NCBI GenBank assembly: GCA_035649895.1
Contig: DASRIS010000119.1
Location: forward strand, 1 to 64,000
Source: DASSUC01 sp035649895
GTDB taxonomy: Bacteria > Actinomycetota > Actinomycetes > Mycobacteriales > Micromonosporaceae
DNA: 64,000 nt
Direction: 5' to 3'
Position 1 is the first letter of the stretch. Each line of letters begins with the position of its first letter. Below are positions 1 to 9,843 of the stretch, piece by piece. The position numbers and the translations under genes are program-made. The notes under the pieces were generated by a model. That model did not search any database. It was not told the origin of the DNA and worked only from the letters and a program-made list of their open reading frames with translations.

Positions 1-336
1 CCGCCAGGCTCATCCCGGGATCGCATTGACACCCCGGTTTCGATGTCACCTTCTAATTTTCGACACGTCGTCAGCGATTCGCTTGCGCTCGCCTTCCCGA
101 CCCCCACCTGACAATCTCGAATGGATGCCTTTTCCTCATCGCTCACCACAACAGTCTTCAGCTAATGCAGCATGAGGTGGTTTGAAGCCTCCCCCAGCAG
201 GGCGACTCCGAAGGGCCAAACCTTCATCTTCCGTACAGCGTCGCCACAAGACAGAAGTTCCTACATATTCCTGCCTTTCGCGTTCGGGACACAACAGACG
301 CCGCTGAGCTGCGGCACCCCCTCGCCTGCACCATCG
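1..336. other. intergenic, left edge
   Basis: No convincing gene is seen. The first ~170 bases are less GC-rich than the coding regions. A short inverted repeat, GCCGC-6 nt-GCGGC at 300-315, lies just past the stop of the leftward regulator gene and could be its terminator, but the stem is only 5 bp. Confidence 0.5.
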
Positions 337-2814
337 TCAGCTGGTCGTGGCCGCAACCTGGTCGAGCATTGAGGCGCGCTCGTCCGAGCGGGCGTGCCCG
401 ATGTCCTTCTGGTAGGCCACGGAGGCCCGCAGCAGCGACAGGGCCAGGTCCCGGTCCACCGGGACGAGCAGCCAGCCCAGGTCCCAGCCGCACTCGGCCT
501 CGCCGTACCGGTCGCCCATGGTACGCAGCACGGCGAGCGCCTCCTCGAAGGCCGCCCGGGCCCGTGGCACGTCACCGAGCGCGGCGTAGCCCAGGCCCAG
601 CGCCCGTAGGGCCTTGGCCTCGCCCTGGCGGGCACCGATCTCCCGGGCGACCGCCAGGGCCCGGGTGCCGTGCCCGACGGCCTGCTCGGCCCGGCCCGCT
701 GCTGCCGCGGCCGGCGCCAGGCCAGCCAGGATCTCCATCTCCAGGTGACGGTCGCCGAGGCTGCGGGTGATCGCGTAGGCCGCCTCGTAGTGCGCCATGG
801 CGGCGTCCGCGTCGCCTGTGGCGCCGCAGGCGTCGCCGATGTTGGACCGGATGATGCTCTCCCCGTACGGGTCGCCGAGGTCCTGCGCGATCTCCAGAGC
901 CGGCTCCAGGTGGGCCAGCCCGTCCGCCACCTGGCCCAGGCTCAGCTCGGTACGGCCCAGGTTGCACAGCGCCTGCGCCTCGCCGCGGCGGTCCTGGAGG
1001 CGCCGGCAGAGCGCGAGCTGCTCCAGGTGCAGCTGGATCGCCCGCCCGAGCTGGCCGAACTGGGTGTGCGCGATCGCCAGGCCGTTCAGCGCCCGCACCT
1101 CGCCGGCCTGGTCGCCGCCGGACCGGACGAGGGCGAGCTGCTGCTCGTGGCAGGCGATCGCCTGCTCGACCTCGCCCAGGTCGATGTGCAGGCGGCCGAG
1201 GCGGTTGAGCGCGATCGCCTCGGCTCGCCGGTCCCCGAGCCGCCGTGCGGCGGCGATGGCGCAGTGCGCCTGCGGCGTGATCTCGGCCCGGTGGTCGTAC
1301 CGCAGGAAGCCGAGGTGGGTCGATGCCTCGGCCTCCGCGACGAGCAGCTGGTCGGCGCGCCCGGTCCCGGCATGGGCCGCCGCCCATCGCCGCGCCGTGT
1401 CCAGGTGCGGGCGGTCCAGGTCGAACCGGGCCAGTGCCAGCACGGCCGACTCGCCGCCGGAGAGGAACTGCTCCTGGGTGGCGGCGGCAGCCTGTACGGC
1501 GGCCTCGGAGTAGCGCCACATGGTGTCCGGCAGCTCGCCGGCCTCGGTCAGGTGCCCGTGGGCGAGGTCGGCGACCAGGTCATGCAGCCGCCACCGGCGC
1601 CGCGCCGGGTCGTAGCCGACCAGGTTGCGGCGCAGCAGAGAGTGCAGCGCGGCGGTGACGTCGACGCCGTCCGTCTGGACCACCGCCACGGCCAGGTCGG
1701 TGTCGAAGTCCGTGCTGAGCACGCCGAGCTGGCGCAGCACCGACCGGGTCGGCGGGTCCAGCCCGGCGTAGCTCAGCGCGAGCGAGGCCGCCACGTCGAG
1801 CTGGGCATCGTCCGGGTCGCGGAGCAGGGCGAGCCGCTGGCGCCGGTCCGCCAGCGCGGCCACGTAGTCGGACACCGCCAGGGCCGGGTCGTTGAGGAGC
1901 ACGCTGCCGCTGACCCGCAGGGCCAGCGGCAGGTAGCCGCAGGCCCGCGCCAGCGTCCGGGCCTGCGTCGGGGTCACCCGGTCGCAGATGCTCTTGAGCA
2001 GCTCGACCGCCTCCGCCTCGGTAAGCTGCTCCAGGTCCACTGTGGTCATCCCCGGCAGGGAGAACCGTTGCCGGCTGGTCACCAGCAGGGCGCACCCCGG
2101 CGGCGGCAGCAGTGGCCGGACCTGGCTCGCGTCGCTGGCGTCATCGGCCAGGATCAGCACCCGCTGCCCGCTCAGGACCGCGCAGTACCGCCGCTGCAAC
2201 GCGTCGACCTCGTCGGGAAGCTGGGTGTTGGGGCTGAACGTGTGGATCACCTGCCGCAGCGCGTGCGCCGCCGGCAGCGGCGCCGCGCTCACCCCGTGCA
2301 GGCTGAGCATCAGGTGGGCGTCCGGGAACTCCTCGCGCAGCCGGTTGGCCGCAAGGACCGCCAGCTCGGTCTTGCCGATGCCGCCCATCCCGCGTACCCC
2401 GGAGATCGCCGCCGTGTGGGTGGTGCGTAACGCGGCCAGCAGCGTGGCGAGGACGTCGTCCCGGCCGACGAAGTCGGCGGCGGGTGCGCGGAGCTGGTGT
2501 CGCGGCGGCGCCTCCAGCCGGGCCAGCCAGGGGTCGAGGTGCTCCCGGTCGGGATGCCCGGAGGCTAGATCGCCGGCGAGTGCCGCGATGCCCGGGTACC
2601 CGGCAGCGGCCAGCAGCGCATCGGCCTCCTCGCGGGACAGCGACAGGACCCGTGCGATGCGGGCCAGCGGTCGCCAGTGCCGCGGCCGGCGTACCGTGCC
2701 CTCCCGCCAGTTGTCGATCGCGGTGCGTGGAACGCCGGTCAGCTTGCTCAACGTCTGCGAGCCGATCCCGGCCTGCCGCATTGCGTCTGCCAGTACGTCG
2801 CTGAGGGTTTCCAT
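337..2814 (-). CDS. HTH / NB-ARC / TPR (STAND) transcriptional regulator
   Basis: 825 aa. An N-terminal XRE-type helix-turn-helix (about residues 5-60, with TLSKLTGVPRTAIDNW) is followed by an NB-ARC ATPase whose P-loop is at 139-149 (GMGGIGKT), a Walker B-like LILADD, and TPR-like helical repeats from about 450 to the end. This is the STAND signal-ATPase layout, in which nucleotide binding and a TPR-sensed ligand control DNA binding. It lacks the N-terminal OmpR-type/BTAD part of AfsR/SARP regulators. The ATG is preceded by GGAGGGAG at good spacing. Leu129 is a TTA codon (2428-2430), so translation may need the bldA tRNA and be tied to development. The gene is divergent from the secreted SH3 genes; its targets are unknown and a role in the polyketide loci is only possible. 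Confidence 0.88.
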   Translation of the reverse strand: METLSDVLADAMRQAGIGSQTLSKLTGVPRTAIDNWREGTVRRPRHWRPLARIARVLSLSREEADALLAAAGYPGIAALAGDLASGHPDREHLDPWLARLEAPPRHQLRAPAADFVGRDDVLATLLAALRTTHTAAISGVRGMGGIGKTELAVLAANRLREEFPDAHLMLSLHGVSAAPLPAAHALRQVIHTFSPNTQLPDEVDALQRRYCAVLSGQRVLILADDASDASQVRPLLPPPGCALLVTSRQRFSLPGMTTVDLEQLTEAEAVELLKSICDRVTPTQARTLARACGYLPLALRVSGSVLLNDPALAVSDYVAALADRRQRLALLRDPDDAQLDVAASLALSYAGLDPPTRSVLRQLGVLSTDFDTDLAVAVVQTDGVDVTAALHSLLRRNLVGYDPARRRWRLHDLVADLAHGHLTEAGELPDTMWRYSEAAVQAAAATQEQFLSGGESAVLALARFDLDRPHLDTARRWAAAHAGTGRADQLLVAEAEASTHLGFLRYDHRAEITPQAHCAIAAARRLGDRRAEAIALNRLGRLHIDLGEVEQAIACHEQQLALVRSGGDQAGEVRALNGLAIAHTQFGQLGRAIQLHLEQLALCRRLQDRRGEAQALCNLGRTELSLGQVADGLAHLEPALEIAQDLGDPYGESIIRSNIGDACGATGDADAAMAHYEAAYAITRSLGDRHLEMEILAGLAPAAAAAGRAEQAVGHGTRALAVAREIGARQGEAKALRALGLGYAALGDVPRARAAFEEALAVLRTMGDRYGEAECGWDLGWLLVPVDRDLALSLLRASVAYQKDIGHARSDERASMLDQVAATTS

Positions 2815-2943
2815 CAGCTCCCTCCCGCCACAACCGGCGCCGCCGTACGGCGCCGGACCTTCTCGATTATCGGCGGCGCGGACCTTCGGAGGCCATCCGG
2901 TGCAGATTATGGGGTTGTTTCACCGGAGCATGCGTCCCAACGA

Positions 2944-2989
2944 TTGACATCAATAACCCAGCCACCTGCACAGAGATGGGTGATGGCGC
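2944..2989 (+). promoter_or_regulatory. candidate promoter for the secreted SH3 gene pair
   Basis: A perfect TTGACA sits at 2944-2949, in the 175-base divergent gap between the regulator and the SH3 gene. The best -10 match at 17-18 bp spacing (near 2967) is poor, so only the -35-like hexamer is really supported. Confidence 0.3.
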
Positions 2990-3946
2990 GTGAGATTCAT
3001 ACCTGCCAATCACAACGGTGCCGGCGTGGCCGTCCGGCTGGCGAGCGGCGGCTTGGCGGCCCTCGCGCTGCTCGCCACCCTGGTCGCCACACCTACCGCG
3101 AGCCAGGCGGCGGTCGTGGCCCCGGCCCGGGGGACGACCGTCCAAGCCACCACGACCGTCTACATCCGTACCGGTCCGAGCACCTCCTACCCGGTTGAGG
3201 CAACGGCCTATGCCGGCGACACCGCGAGCGTGCTCGGCGGGCCGACCGGCGACTTCATCGAGGTCTACTTCCGCGACCACCGGGGGTGGACCCACCGCGC
3301 CTACTGGAACCAGGTGCCCGGACTGTGGGTCAACCGGTACCAGCTGACCGCGAACCAGGAGGCGGCGGTGCGCTGGATCGCGGCGAAGACCATCGCGCGG
3401 GTGCCCGGCACCCTGAGCGAGAAGCTGACCACCGTCTCCCGGGTTACCTGGTGGTCGCTGAAGGAGAGCATCCTCAACCTCAGCTCGCCCTACGTGCATC
3501 GCTACTCCAACTGCCAGAACTCCAACTACGACCCGCTGGTCACGTGCAGCACCAACAACTGGCAGGTCGGCATCGCCGGTGTGCACATGAGCAACGCGGC
3601 CACCCAGGCGGCGTACCTCGAGAGCCTGGCCGGCCAGCTCTACGGGTCGACGGCGCAGGCAGTGCTGGACCACACCGCGAACTACGCGGGCTACGCCGAC
3701 GGCACCAGCGCGCACACCGCGGTCGTCAGCTCCACCGGGCGCTTCCGTACGTCGTGGCTGGCGCGCAACCACGGCGTCGGGTTCGTCTTCAACGAGCCCT
3801 ACGTGGTGCCCTGCCTCGGCGGCGCCCCTCCGTCGTGGTGCTTCGAGGGCGGCGAGGAGGCCCGCCGGTTCGGGTCCAGCGCCGCTGTGATCATCCGCTC
3901 CCTCCAGGACCTGCGGGCGATCTTGTACGCAATCAGACCAATCTGA
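2990..3946 (+). CDS. secreted SH3-domain protein
   Basis: 318 aa, GTG start. The N-terminus carries a Sec signal peptide: a basic stretch, a hydrophobic core (GLAALALLATLVATP) and an Ala-x-Ala-type site near residue 40. Residues ~48-115 look like a bacterial SH3 domain (TVYIRTGPSTSYPVEAT, then GDFIEVYFRDHRGWTHR). The C-terminal ~200 residues contain paired cysteines (SNCQNSNYDPLVTCS; PCLGG...WCFEG) suggesting disulfides in an exported protein; I do not recognise this domain. It ends 16 bases before the M23 peptidase gene, so the two are probably co-transcribed and act together at the cell wall. An enzymatic function for the C-terminal domain is not shown. Confidence 0.8.
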   Translation: MRFIPANHNGAGVAVRLASGGLAALALLATLVATPTASQAAVVAPARGTTVQATTTVYIRTGPSTSYPVEATAYAGDTASVLGGPTGDFIEVYFRDHRGWTHRAYWNQVPGLWVNRYQLTANQEAAVRWIAAKTIARVPGTLSEKLTTVSRVTWWSLKESILNLSSPYVHRYSNCQNSNYDPLVTCSTNNWQVGIAGVHMSNAATQAAYLESLAGQLYGSTAQAVLDHTANYAGYADGTSAHTAVVSSTGRFRTSWLARNHGVGFVFNEPYVVPCLGGAPPSWCFEGGEEARRFGSSAAVIIRSLQDLRAILYAIRPI

Positions 3947-3962
3947 TCTGAAGGAGGTTGTC

Positions 3963-5153
3963 ATGCGCCATCTCACTCGCGTCACCCGGCTGGTAGCGGC
4001 GCTCGCCGTCGCTCCGGTCCTCGCACTCACCGCCGCGCCCACCGCCGCGGCCACCCAACCGTCCAACCGGTCCGACACGCTGCATGACGCGGTCGTGGCA
4101 AAGGCGCACGCCCGTGCGACCGGTGCGGCCACCGCCTGGACAGACGCCCGGGTGGGCGTGATCCGGGCGCAGAGCGGCTGGGTGCTCGGCATGGCGACGC
4201 TGGTGGCGCCGCGCGGGTCCGACGCCTACCCGGACAGCCGGCTGTTCCTCGCCGAGCGCCGGAACGGCTCGTGGGAGGTCGGGCTCGACGGCGAGCCCGC
4301 GTTCGCCGCGATCTCCGCCCGGGCGCCGATGCTCTCCGCCCACGAGCGGGAGGTCTTCGCCTCGCACGGCGGCAACGTGGGCACAGCCGCCAACGGCGAC
4401 TACCGCACGGGCATGCGCCTGCCGTACGGGGTCGGCCAGGAGTGGCGGCTCAGCGGCGGACCGCACGCCTGGGACGCGGGGAGCGGCCCGTGGAGCTCGA
4501 TCGACCTCGCCGGTGGCGACGGGCGGGTGCTGGCCGTGCGGGCCGGCACAGCCTACGAGAACCCCGGCTGCCGGGGCGAGATCGTCATCGCGCACGACCG
4601 CGGGTACACCACGAAGTACTACCACCTCGTCAACCGCACTGTGCCGCCGAGCGTCAGCGTCGGCGTGGGCCACTACCTCGGCAACATCGGCACGGCCATC
4701 CCGTGCGGCGGCGCCGCGAGCTACCCGCACGTGCACTTCACGCTCATGCAGCACGGCCAGTACGTCAACATCGCGTACCACATCATCGGCAAGTGGGTCT
4801 TCATCAACGGTCCTCAGCAGTACTCCGGTGGCTACGCGCTGCACGGCAGCAAGGTCGCCGCCGCCGGCAGCGGCCTGATGAACAACTACGGCGCGCTCGG
4901 CTTCGACTCGGGCATCGTCGACGCCAACGGCGGCGGCTGGGTCTACCGGCGGACCGGTCCCGGCACCAGCTACTCCGTGGCCGGCCAGGTCACCGACGGC
5001 AGTACGGTCAAAATCTCCTGCTCCCGCAACGGCACCACGCACACCGGCCGGTGGGGAGCCACCGCGCTGTGGAACAAGCTCACCGACGGCACGTGGGTGA
5101 GTGACGCGTTCGTCTACACAGGAGTCGACGGACCCGTCAGCGGCTGGTGCTGA
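3963..5153 (+). CDS. secreted M23 (LytM-type) metallopeptidase with C-terminal SH3 domain
   Basis: 396 aa, predicted peptidoglycan endopeptidase. Residues 1-33 form a signal peptide. Zinc-site motifs of the M23 family are visible: GGPHAWDAGSGPWSSIDLA (first His/Asp pair, ~residues 168-186) and PHVHF (~258-262), with GYTTKYYHL between them. An SH3-like region follows near the C-terminus (GWVYRRTGPGTSYSVAGQV). A very strong ribosome site, AAGGAGG, sits 6 bases upstream of the ATG and fixes the start. The gene lies 16 bases after another secreted SH3 protein, and a strong hairpin terminator follows. The family cuts peptide cross-bridges; the exact bond and a role in growth, sporulation or defence are unknown. 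Confidence 0.85.
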   Translation: MRHLTRVTRLVAALAVAPVLALTAAPTAAATQPSNRSDTLHDAVVAKAHARATGAATAWTDARVGVIRAQSGWVLGMATLVAPRGSDAYPDSRLFLAERRNGSWEVGLDGEPAFAAISARAPMLSAHEREVFASHGGNVGTAANGDYRTGMRLPYGVGQEWRLSGGPHAWDAGSGPWSSIDLAGGDGRVLAVRAGTAYENPGCRGEIVIAHDRGYTTKYYHLVNRTVPPSVSVGVGHYLGNIGTAIPCGGAASYPHVHFTLMQHGQYVNIAYHIIGKWVFINGPQQYSGGYALHGSKVAAAGSGLMNNYGALGFDSGIVDANGGGWVYRRTGPGTSYSVAGQVTDGSTVKISCSRNGTTHTGRWGATALWNKLTDGTWVSDAFVYTGVDGPVSGWC

Positions 5154-5170
5154 CGGCCAGCCGTCCCGGG

Positions 5171-5199
5171 CCGGCACGGGTGGGTCATGCCCGTGCCGG
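5171..5199 (+). terminator. hairpin terminator after the M23 gene
   Basis: A perfect 10-bp inverted repeat, CCGGCACGGG / CCCGTGCCGG, with a 9-base loop, begins 18 bases after the M23 stop codon. There is no U-tract, as is usual for actinomycete terminators. Confidence 0.7.
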
Positions 5200-5329
5200 T
5201 TCGGGGCTGCCCGGCAGCTGATCAACGGATGACCGCCAGCGAGCCGGCCGAGGTAGTCTGGCTGGATACGGCTGACAGCTGACCGTCACGTGGAGGCAGG
5301 TCGTCCGGACGGGTCGGTACGTTGACGCC

Positions 5330-8137
5330 GTGGCCGACATCGACAAGGTTCCAGTCTTCGACTTCATGGTCGTACGAGCGCCGGACACCGTGGACCCACT
5401 GGCGCTGAAGCACCACTATATCCAGGACACCCATCTGCACCAGTCTCCCGTGCTCAGCACGGTGTGGCAGAAGGTCTTCTGTGGCGAGCAGCCCAGCAGC
5501 GAGCGCATGCTGGATCTCCGGGACGGGCTGCTGTCGATGTTGAGGCCCTATACCGTGCACTGCCCGGACAGCGACCCGAGCGACACGCGCGAGCAGCTGC
5601 CGTTCGGTGCGCTGGAGAAGAACGCCTACCTGAGTGTCGGCGACACGTACTACCTCCTGCCGGACCGTCTCGAGTCGCTCGATGGCGTGCCGGTCGCCCC
5701 GCGACTGGGCCGCGTCCTCGCCGTGCTGGCCCAGTACCGGACCGCCGACCCGCTGTCAGTCCATCACCTGCAGGCCGAGCTGGACAAGGTCTTCGACGGG
5801 ACGCGCCCGTCCACAAAGGACATGATGCGCTGCCGGCGCGGCCTGTTCGACGCGCTGTACCTGCTCTACATGCTGCGACGGTGGACCAGCGTCAGCTTCG
5901 AGCACATCATCACCGGCCTGCGGGCGGCCAACGCCATGGACGCCGTGGCCGCGGGTGACGTCACCACCGCGGCGGTGCTGGACGCGTACCTGTCCGCGAC
6001 CCCGGTCATCCACCCGATCTTCGCCCGGCTCTTCCACTACGCCCGGCCGTTCAACGACATCAAGCCGATCGGCATCGGGGACCTCAAGGTCGTCAAGCAG
6101 TGGCTGGTGGCCTACCTGCCGGGCGAGATCTCGGACATCCACAACGTGATGGCCGGGGAGACCAAGGAGCGCGACCACCGCCGGCTGGAGAAGACCGAGG
6201 AGACCTTCTCCTTCAGCTCCGAGCAGCAGGAGGAGACCAGCAAGGACCAGCAGTCCACCGACCGCTTCGAGCTCAAGCGCGAGGCGGAGCAGGTGATCAA
6301 GCAGGACATCAACGTCAACGCCAACCTGGTCGGCCGCTACTCGCCCAACCCGGCGGTGCTGATCCAGGTCACGGCCGGGTTCGCATTCAACCGCAACGAG
6401 TACCGGCAGGACAAGACGGCGCAGAACTTCGCCCACGAGGTGCTCAGCAAGGCGGTCAGCCGGGTGCAGAGCCGCGCGGTCACCCAGCGGTCGGTCACCA
6501 AGGTCTTCGAGACCGAGGAGACCAACAAGCACAAGTTCACCGCCGGCAACGACCACATCTCCGGCATCTACCGGTGGGTCGACAAGCGGTACAAGGCCCA
6601 GCTGTTCAACTACGGCAAGCGGATGATGTTCGAGTTCCTGGTGCCCGAGCCCGCCGCCTTCCTGGTCGAGTCGCGGCTGCGCGCCTTCCAGACCAACCTC
6701 GACGTCCCGCAGCTGCCGGACCTGCCGACGTTCGAGGAGGTGTCGCTGCCGTTCCCGGCCACAGACATCGACCAGGCAAAGTACAACGAGCTGGCGCTGC
6801 GGTACGACCTGAAGGACGTCCCGTACCCGGCGACCGACCGCACGATCGCCTTCATCAACCAGGAGAGCGGCCAGGCGTTCTTCGAGGAACGCGGCATGCA
6901 GGCCGACGACCTGTGGTGGAGCAAGACGTACGAGTGCCGGGTCGGCGCGGTGGGCTACCAGATCACCCGCATCCGGATGAACGGCAGCATCTACTTCATC
7001 GACGCGGGACCGGCCAACCCCAACTGGCGCGACCGCAACCTGTTCAGCATCGCGGTCGACGGCGCCACGCTCGTCCAGTACGACCTCACCCCGGTCGGCT
7101 ACAAGGCGATGTACGACTTCTCGGGGGACCACGTGTACCCGAACGGGGGGCCGCACGTCCTGGCGTCCGAGTCGGTCCACCTCACGCTGGGCTTCCAGGA
7201 GATCAAGTGGTACGCCCTGGAGATCTTCGCGGACCTGGAGCTGAGCCCGGCCGCGTTCGCCGACTGGCAGCGCGCCGTCTACAAGAAGGTCTGGGACTCC
7301 GAGCGGATGCGGGTTGACCATATCAACCAGGAAAGGCAGCTCGCGTACGACGTCCGGATGACGACCTACCACAACCGGCTCGACGAGCTGCGGGCGACGA
7401 CCATCAACGACCTGCTGCAAGGCCAGTCCGAGGCGGCGAACCGGCAGATGATCCTCACCGAGCTGAAGCGGCAGTGCATCGCCCTCGTCGCAAAGGAGTT
7501 CGACGCGGACGCCTCCGACGACCTCCTCGCCGACTGGGAGACGATGACACCGCGGGAGGTCCAGGCCAACGTCGCCCGGTTCCGTGTGCAGGCGGGCGTC
7601 TCGGCGGACCCGAACACCGGCCGGCCGGCATCGCCGACGGTCGCGGAGTTCCAGCACAGCACCGAGCTGATGAGGTACCCGTCGATGATGCTGCAACCGG
7701 CGCGGGAGAAGGGCCGCTACGTCCAGTTCCTCGAGCAGGCGTTCGACTGGCAGCAGCTGTCGTACCTCTGCTACCCGTACTTCTGGGCGACCACGCCGAA
7801 GTGGGTGCAGCTGCTCGACCGTGCGGACGCGACGGACCCGTTCCTGACCGACTTCCTCCGGGCCGGGTACGCCCGCGTGCTGCTGGCGGTCATGCCGACG
7901 TACGACGATGCCGTGCTGCACTTCCTCGCCACCCGGGAGCCGTGGGAGGGCGGCCCGGCCCCGGTCATCGGCGACCCGCTCTTCATCCCCCTCTACGAGG
8001 AGCTGCGCCGGCAGCAGGACGACCGGTTCAACGCGGTGCCCGAGAGTGAGCCGTGGACGTTCACGCTGCCGACCTCGCTGGTGTACCTCGAAGGCAGCAC
8101 GACGCCGCTGCCCGAGCTCCCCGACGACGAGCCGTGA
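5330..8137 (+). CDS. large protein of unknown function, first gene of a three-gene unit
   Basis: 935 aa, GTG start, no strong ribosome site nearby (a GGAGG lies ~30 bases upstream), so translation could be leaderless. I do not recognise the family. No signal peptide or transmembrane segment is evident. Residues ~265-330 are striking: a GEISDIHNVMAGETKERDHRR stretch leads into a highly charged segment rich in Glu, Gln, Lys and Ser (EKTEETFSFSSEQQEETSKDQQ), likely coiled coil or extended linker, ahead of a region with alternating beta-like character (NANLVGRYSPNPAVLIQVTAGFAF). Another basic/acidic helical region runs ~660-720. The stop overlaps the GTG of the next gene (GTGA), indicating translational coupling. 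The size, lack of export signal and operon with two other orphan proteins suggest an intracellular multiprotein assembly; this is inference. Confidence 0.85.
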   Translation: MADIDKVPVFDFMVVRAPDTVDPLALKHHYIQDTHLHQSPVLSTVWQKVFCGEQPSSERMLDLRDGLLSMLRPYTVHCPDSDPSDTREQLPFGALEKNAYLSVGDTYYLLPDRLESLDGVPVAPRLGRVLAVLAQYRTADPLSVHHLQAELDKVFDGTRPSTKDMMRCRRGLFDALYLLYMLRRWTSVSFEHIITGLRAANAMDAVAAGDVTTAAVLDAYLSATPVIHPIFARLFHYARPFNDIKPIGIGDLKVVKQWLVAYLPGEISDIHNVMAGETKERDHRRLEKTEETFSFSSEQQEETSKDQQSTDRFELKREAEQVIKQDINVNANLVGRYSPNPAVLIQVTAGFAFNRNEYRQDKTAQNFAHEVLSKAVSRVQSRAVTQRSVTKVFETEETNKHKFTAGNDHISGIYRWVDKRYKAQLFNYGKRMMFEFLVPEPAAFLVESRLRAFQTNLDVPQLPDLPTFEEVSLPFPATDIDQAKYNELALRYDLKDVPYPATDRTIAFINQESGQAFFEERGMQADDLWWSKTYECRVGAVGYQITRIRMNGSIYFIDAGPANPNWRDRNLFSIAVDGATLVQYDLTPVGYKAMYDFSGDHVYPNGGPHVLASESVHLTLGFQEIKWYALEIFADLELSPAAFADWQRAVYKKVWDSERMRVDHINQERQLAYDVRMTTYHNRLDELRATTINDLLQGQSEAANRQMILTELKRQCIALVAKEFDADASDDLLADWETMTPREVQANVARFRVQAGVSADPNTGRPASPTVAEFQHSTELMRYPSMMLQPAREKGRYVQFLEQAFDWQQLSYLCYPYFWATTPKWVQLLDRADATDPFLTDFLRAGYARVLLAVMPTYDDAVLHFLATREPWEGGPAPVIGDPLFIPLYEELRRQQDDRFNAVPESEPWTFTLPTSLVYLEGSTTPLPELPDDEP

Positions 8138-9843
8138 CGATCCTGGTCGAGGCCGTTGCCGAACCCGAGCCCAACCAGGCCGAGATCGGTGACGCCGAGC
8201 CGGCGCCGGAGAGCATCACCGTCGCGGACCGGCTGCGCCTGGTGTACGTCGGTCGGGTCGACGCGTACCGGCGCGAGCTGGCCACGGCGCTGAACGTGCA
8301 GGCGCACGAGGGGGCTGGGCTGCCCGTCTCGGCGTACCCGAGCCTGCCGGTCCTCCTCGACGGCGAGGAGACCCTGGTCATCGACGACGACCTGTTCACC
8401 AGCCTCATCGACGTGTACGTCGTGCACGGCTGGTCGGGTGTCGCGACCATCGGCGAAGCACTGGAGCACAAGGTCAGGTCGGGCAACGCGCAGCCTGCGG
8501 GCGGCACCACCGTCACGGTCTGGCGGGCGGCGTGGAGCTTCTTCGTCTACACGTACAACCTGCTGGCGCTGCTGGTCCGGGACGGTCTCATGGAGATCGA
8601 GCGGAAGGCCGCCATCCGGATCATCAGTCGCCTCTCGATCTGCGCCGCCGCGCTCGCCCGGGCATGGCGGGCGGAGCTGCAGCTCGTCCGGACGATGAAG
8701 ACGGTCAGCGGCGGCCGGGCCGGTGCGGTCCAGGTCCCGACCTACACCATGAGCAACGTCGGGCTCGCCGAGGCGCTGTTCAAGGCGCTGACCGAGGCCG
8801 TGCACCAGCGGGCCAGGTTCGACCAGCTGGTTCAGGAGATCACCAACGTGCGGGAGCGGATCCGCCTCACCAGGCCGAAGACGAAGCCCACCCTCAACCA
8901 CCCCCGCCCGAGGAAGAAGTACACCCAGCAGCTGAGGCGGCTGCAGGCGACCGAGGCCCAGCTCGTCAGCGTCCGGGAGGCCACGAAGGGCTTCTACGCC
9001 AGCATGGCGGCGGTGATCCACATGAGCTGCCCGCTGGCCCTGCTCATCATCGACGGGCTGAGACCCGGCTTCGCCAAGGAGGAGATGGAGCAGCTGCTCG
9101 GCGAGGCACTGTGGACGATGTACTCGCGGCTCGACGAGCTCGGCGCGGGCATCGACCCGCAGGCCAGCCGTACCCGGGCCGACCTGCCGTTCGCCTACCC
9201 GCCGGACCGGTTCGACAGGTTGGCTGTCGGCCGGGAGGGCCCCGAGGGAGCGCTGGTCGACGTCGCTTTGGCGCGGCTGGCCGAGGACCCGGCGTACTTC
9301 GCGCTGCTGCACGAGACGACGCTGCACGAGATGGCGCAGTCCGGTGAGATCGAGAAGGACAGCCTGGCCGGCGTCGTGTACCACCACTACACGCTCACGC
9401 TCGTCGACAAGCTGGAGGCGCGGCGGCAGCAGGAGGAGGGCGCCAAGGCGTTCTGGACGGCGTTCAGCAAGGGCGCGGCGGCGCTGTCGCTGGCCACGCT
9501 CTTCACCCCGGCGGCCGAGCTCGCGCCGCTGGTCCGCGGCGCCGCGTTCATCGCGGACCTGGTGCTGATCTCGCACACGGTCTCGTCAGCGGTCGAGCAG
9601 CTGGCCCACCTCGAGGAGGTGCTCGGCGACCGGCTGATCGGACCGGACGTGTTCGCGCTGGAGAACCTGGCGCGCGTGGGCGAGCTGTGCGCGCTGCGCC
9701 GGGACTTTATCGCGGAGCTGAGCGAACAGGTGTTCCTGGAGCTGGTGCTCATCGCCGCCGGCGCCCGGTTCCTGCCGGTGAAGAAGCTGCTGATGGCGCG
9801 CGGCTACCTCCTCGACATCGAGACGCTGTTCGGCGATGGCTAA
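8134..9843 (+). CDS. unknown protein with hydrophobic segment, second gene of a three-gene unit
   Basis: 569 aa from the GTG at 8134, chosen because it overlaps the upstream stop as GTGA; a longer reading from 8053 would run far into the preceding gene. Family not recognised. The N-terminus is acidic and Pro/Glu-rich. A basic linker (RPKTKPTLNHPRPRKK, ~residues 247-262) precedes a helical region, and ~450-490 is strongly hydrophobic (ALSLATLFTPAAELAPLV, then GAAFIADLVLI), so the protein may touch or insert in the membrane. The last four codons overlap the start of the third gene. The tight spacing with both neighbours implies stoichiometric co-expression and a shared function that cannot be named from sequence. 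Confidence 0.83.
   Translation: MTILVEAVAEPEPNQAEIGDAEPAPESITVADRLRLVYVGRVDAYRRELATALNVQAHEGAGLPVSAYPSLPVLLDGEETLVIDDDLFTSLIDVYVVHGWSGVATIGEALEHKVRSGNAQPAGGTTVTVWRAAWSFFVYTYNLLALLVRDGLMEIERKAAIRIISRLSICAAALARAWRAELQLVRTMKTVSGGRAGAVQVPTYTMSNVGLAEALFKALTEAVHQRARFDQLVQEITNVRERIRLTRPKTKPTLNHPRPRKKYTQQLRRLQATEAQLVSVREATKGFYASMAAVIHMSCPLALLIIDGLRPGFAKEEMEQLLGEALWTMYSRLDELGAGIDPQASRTRADLPFAYPPDRFDRLAVGREGPEGALVDVALARLAEDPAYFALLHETTLHEMAQSGEIEKDSLAGVVYHHYTLTLVDKLEARRQQEEGAKAFWTAFSKGAAALSLATLFTPAAELAPLVRGAAFIADLVLISHTVSSAVEQLAHLEEVLGDRLIGPDVFALENLARVGELCALRRDFIAELSEQVFLELVLIAAGARFLPVKKLLMARGYLLDIETLFGDG

Noticed and set aside
572..2430. Long open frames antisense to the STAND gene
   Set aside because: Pro/Arg/Gly-rich shadows from GC-rich third positions, with no domain pattern, while the opposite frame has NB-ARC and TPR motifs.
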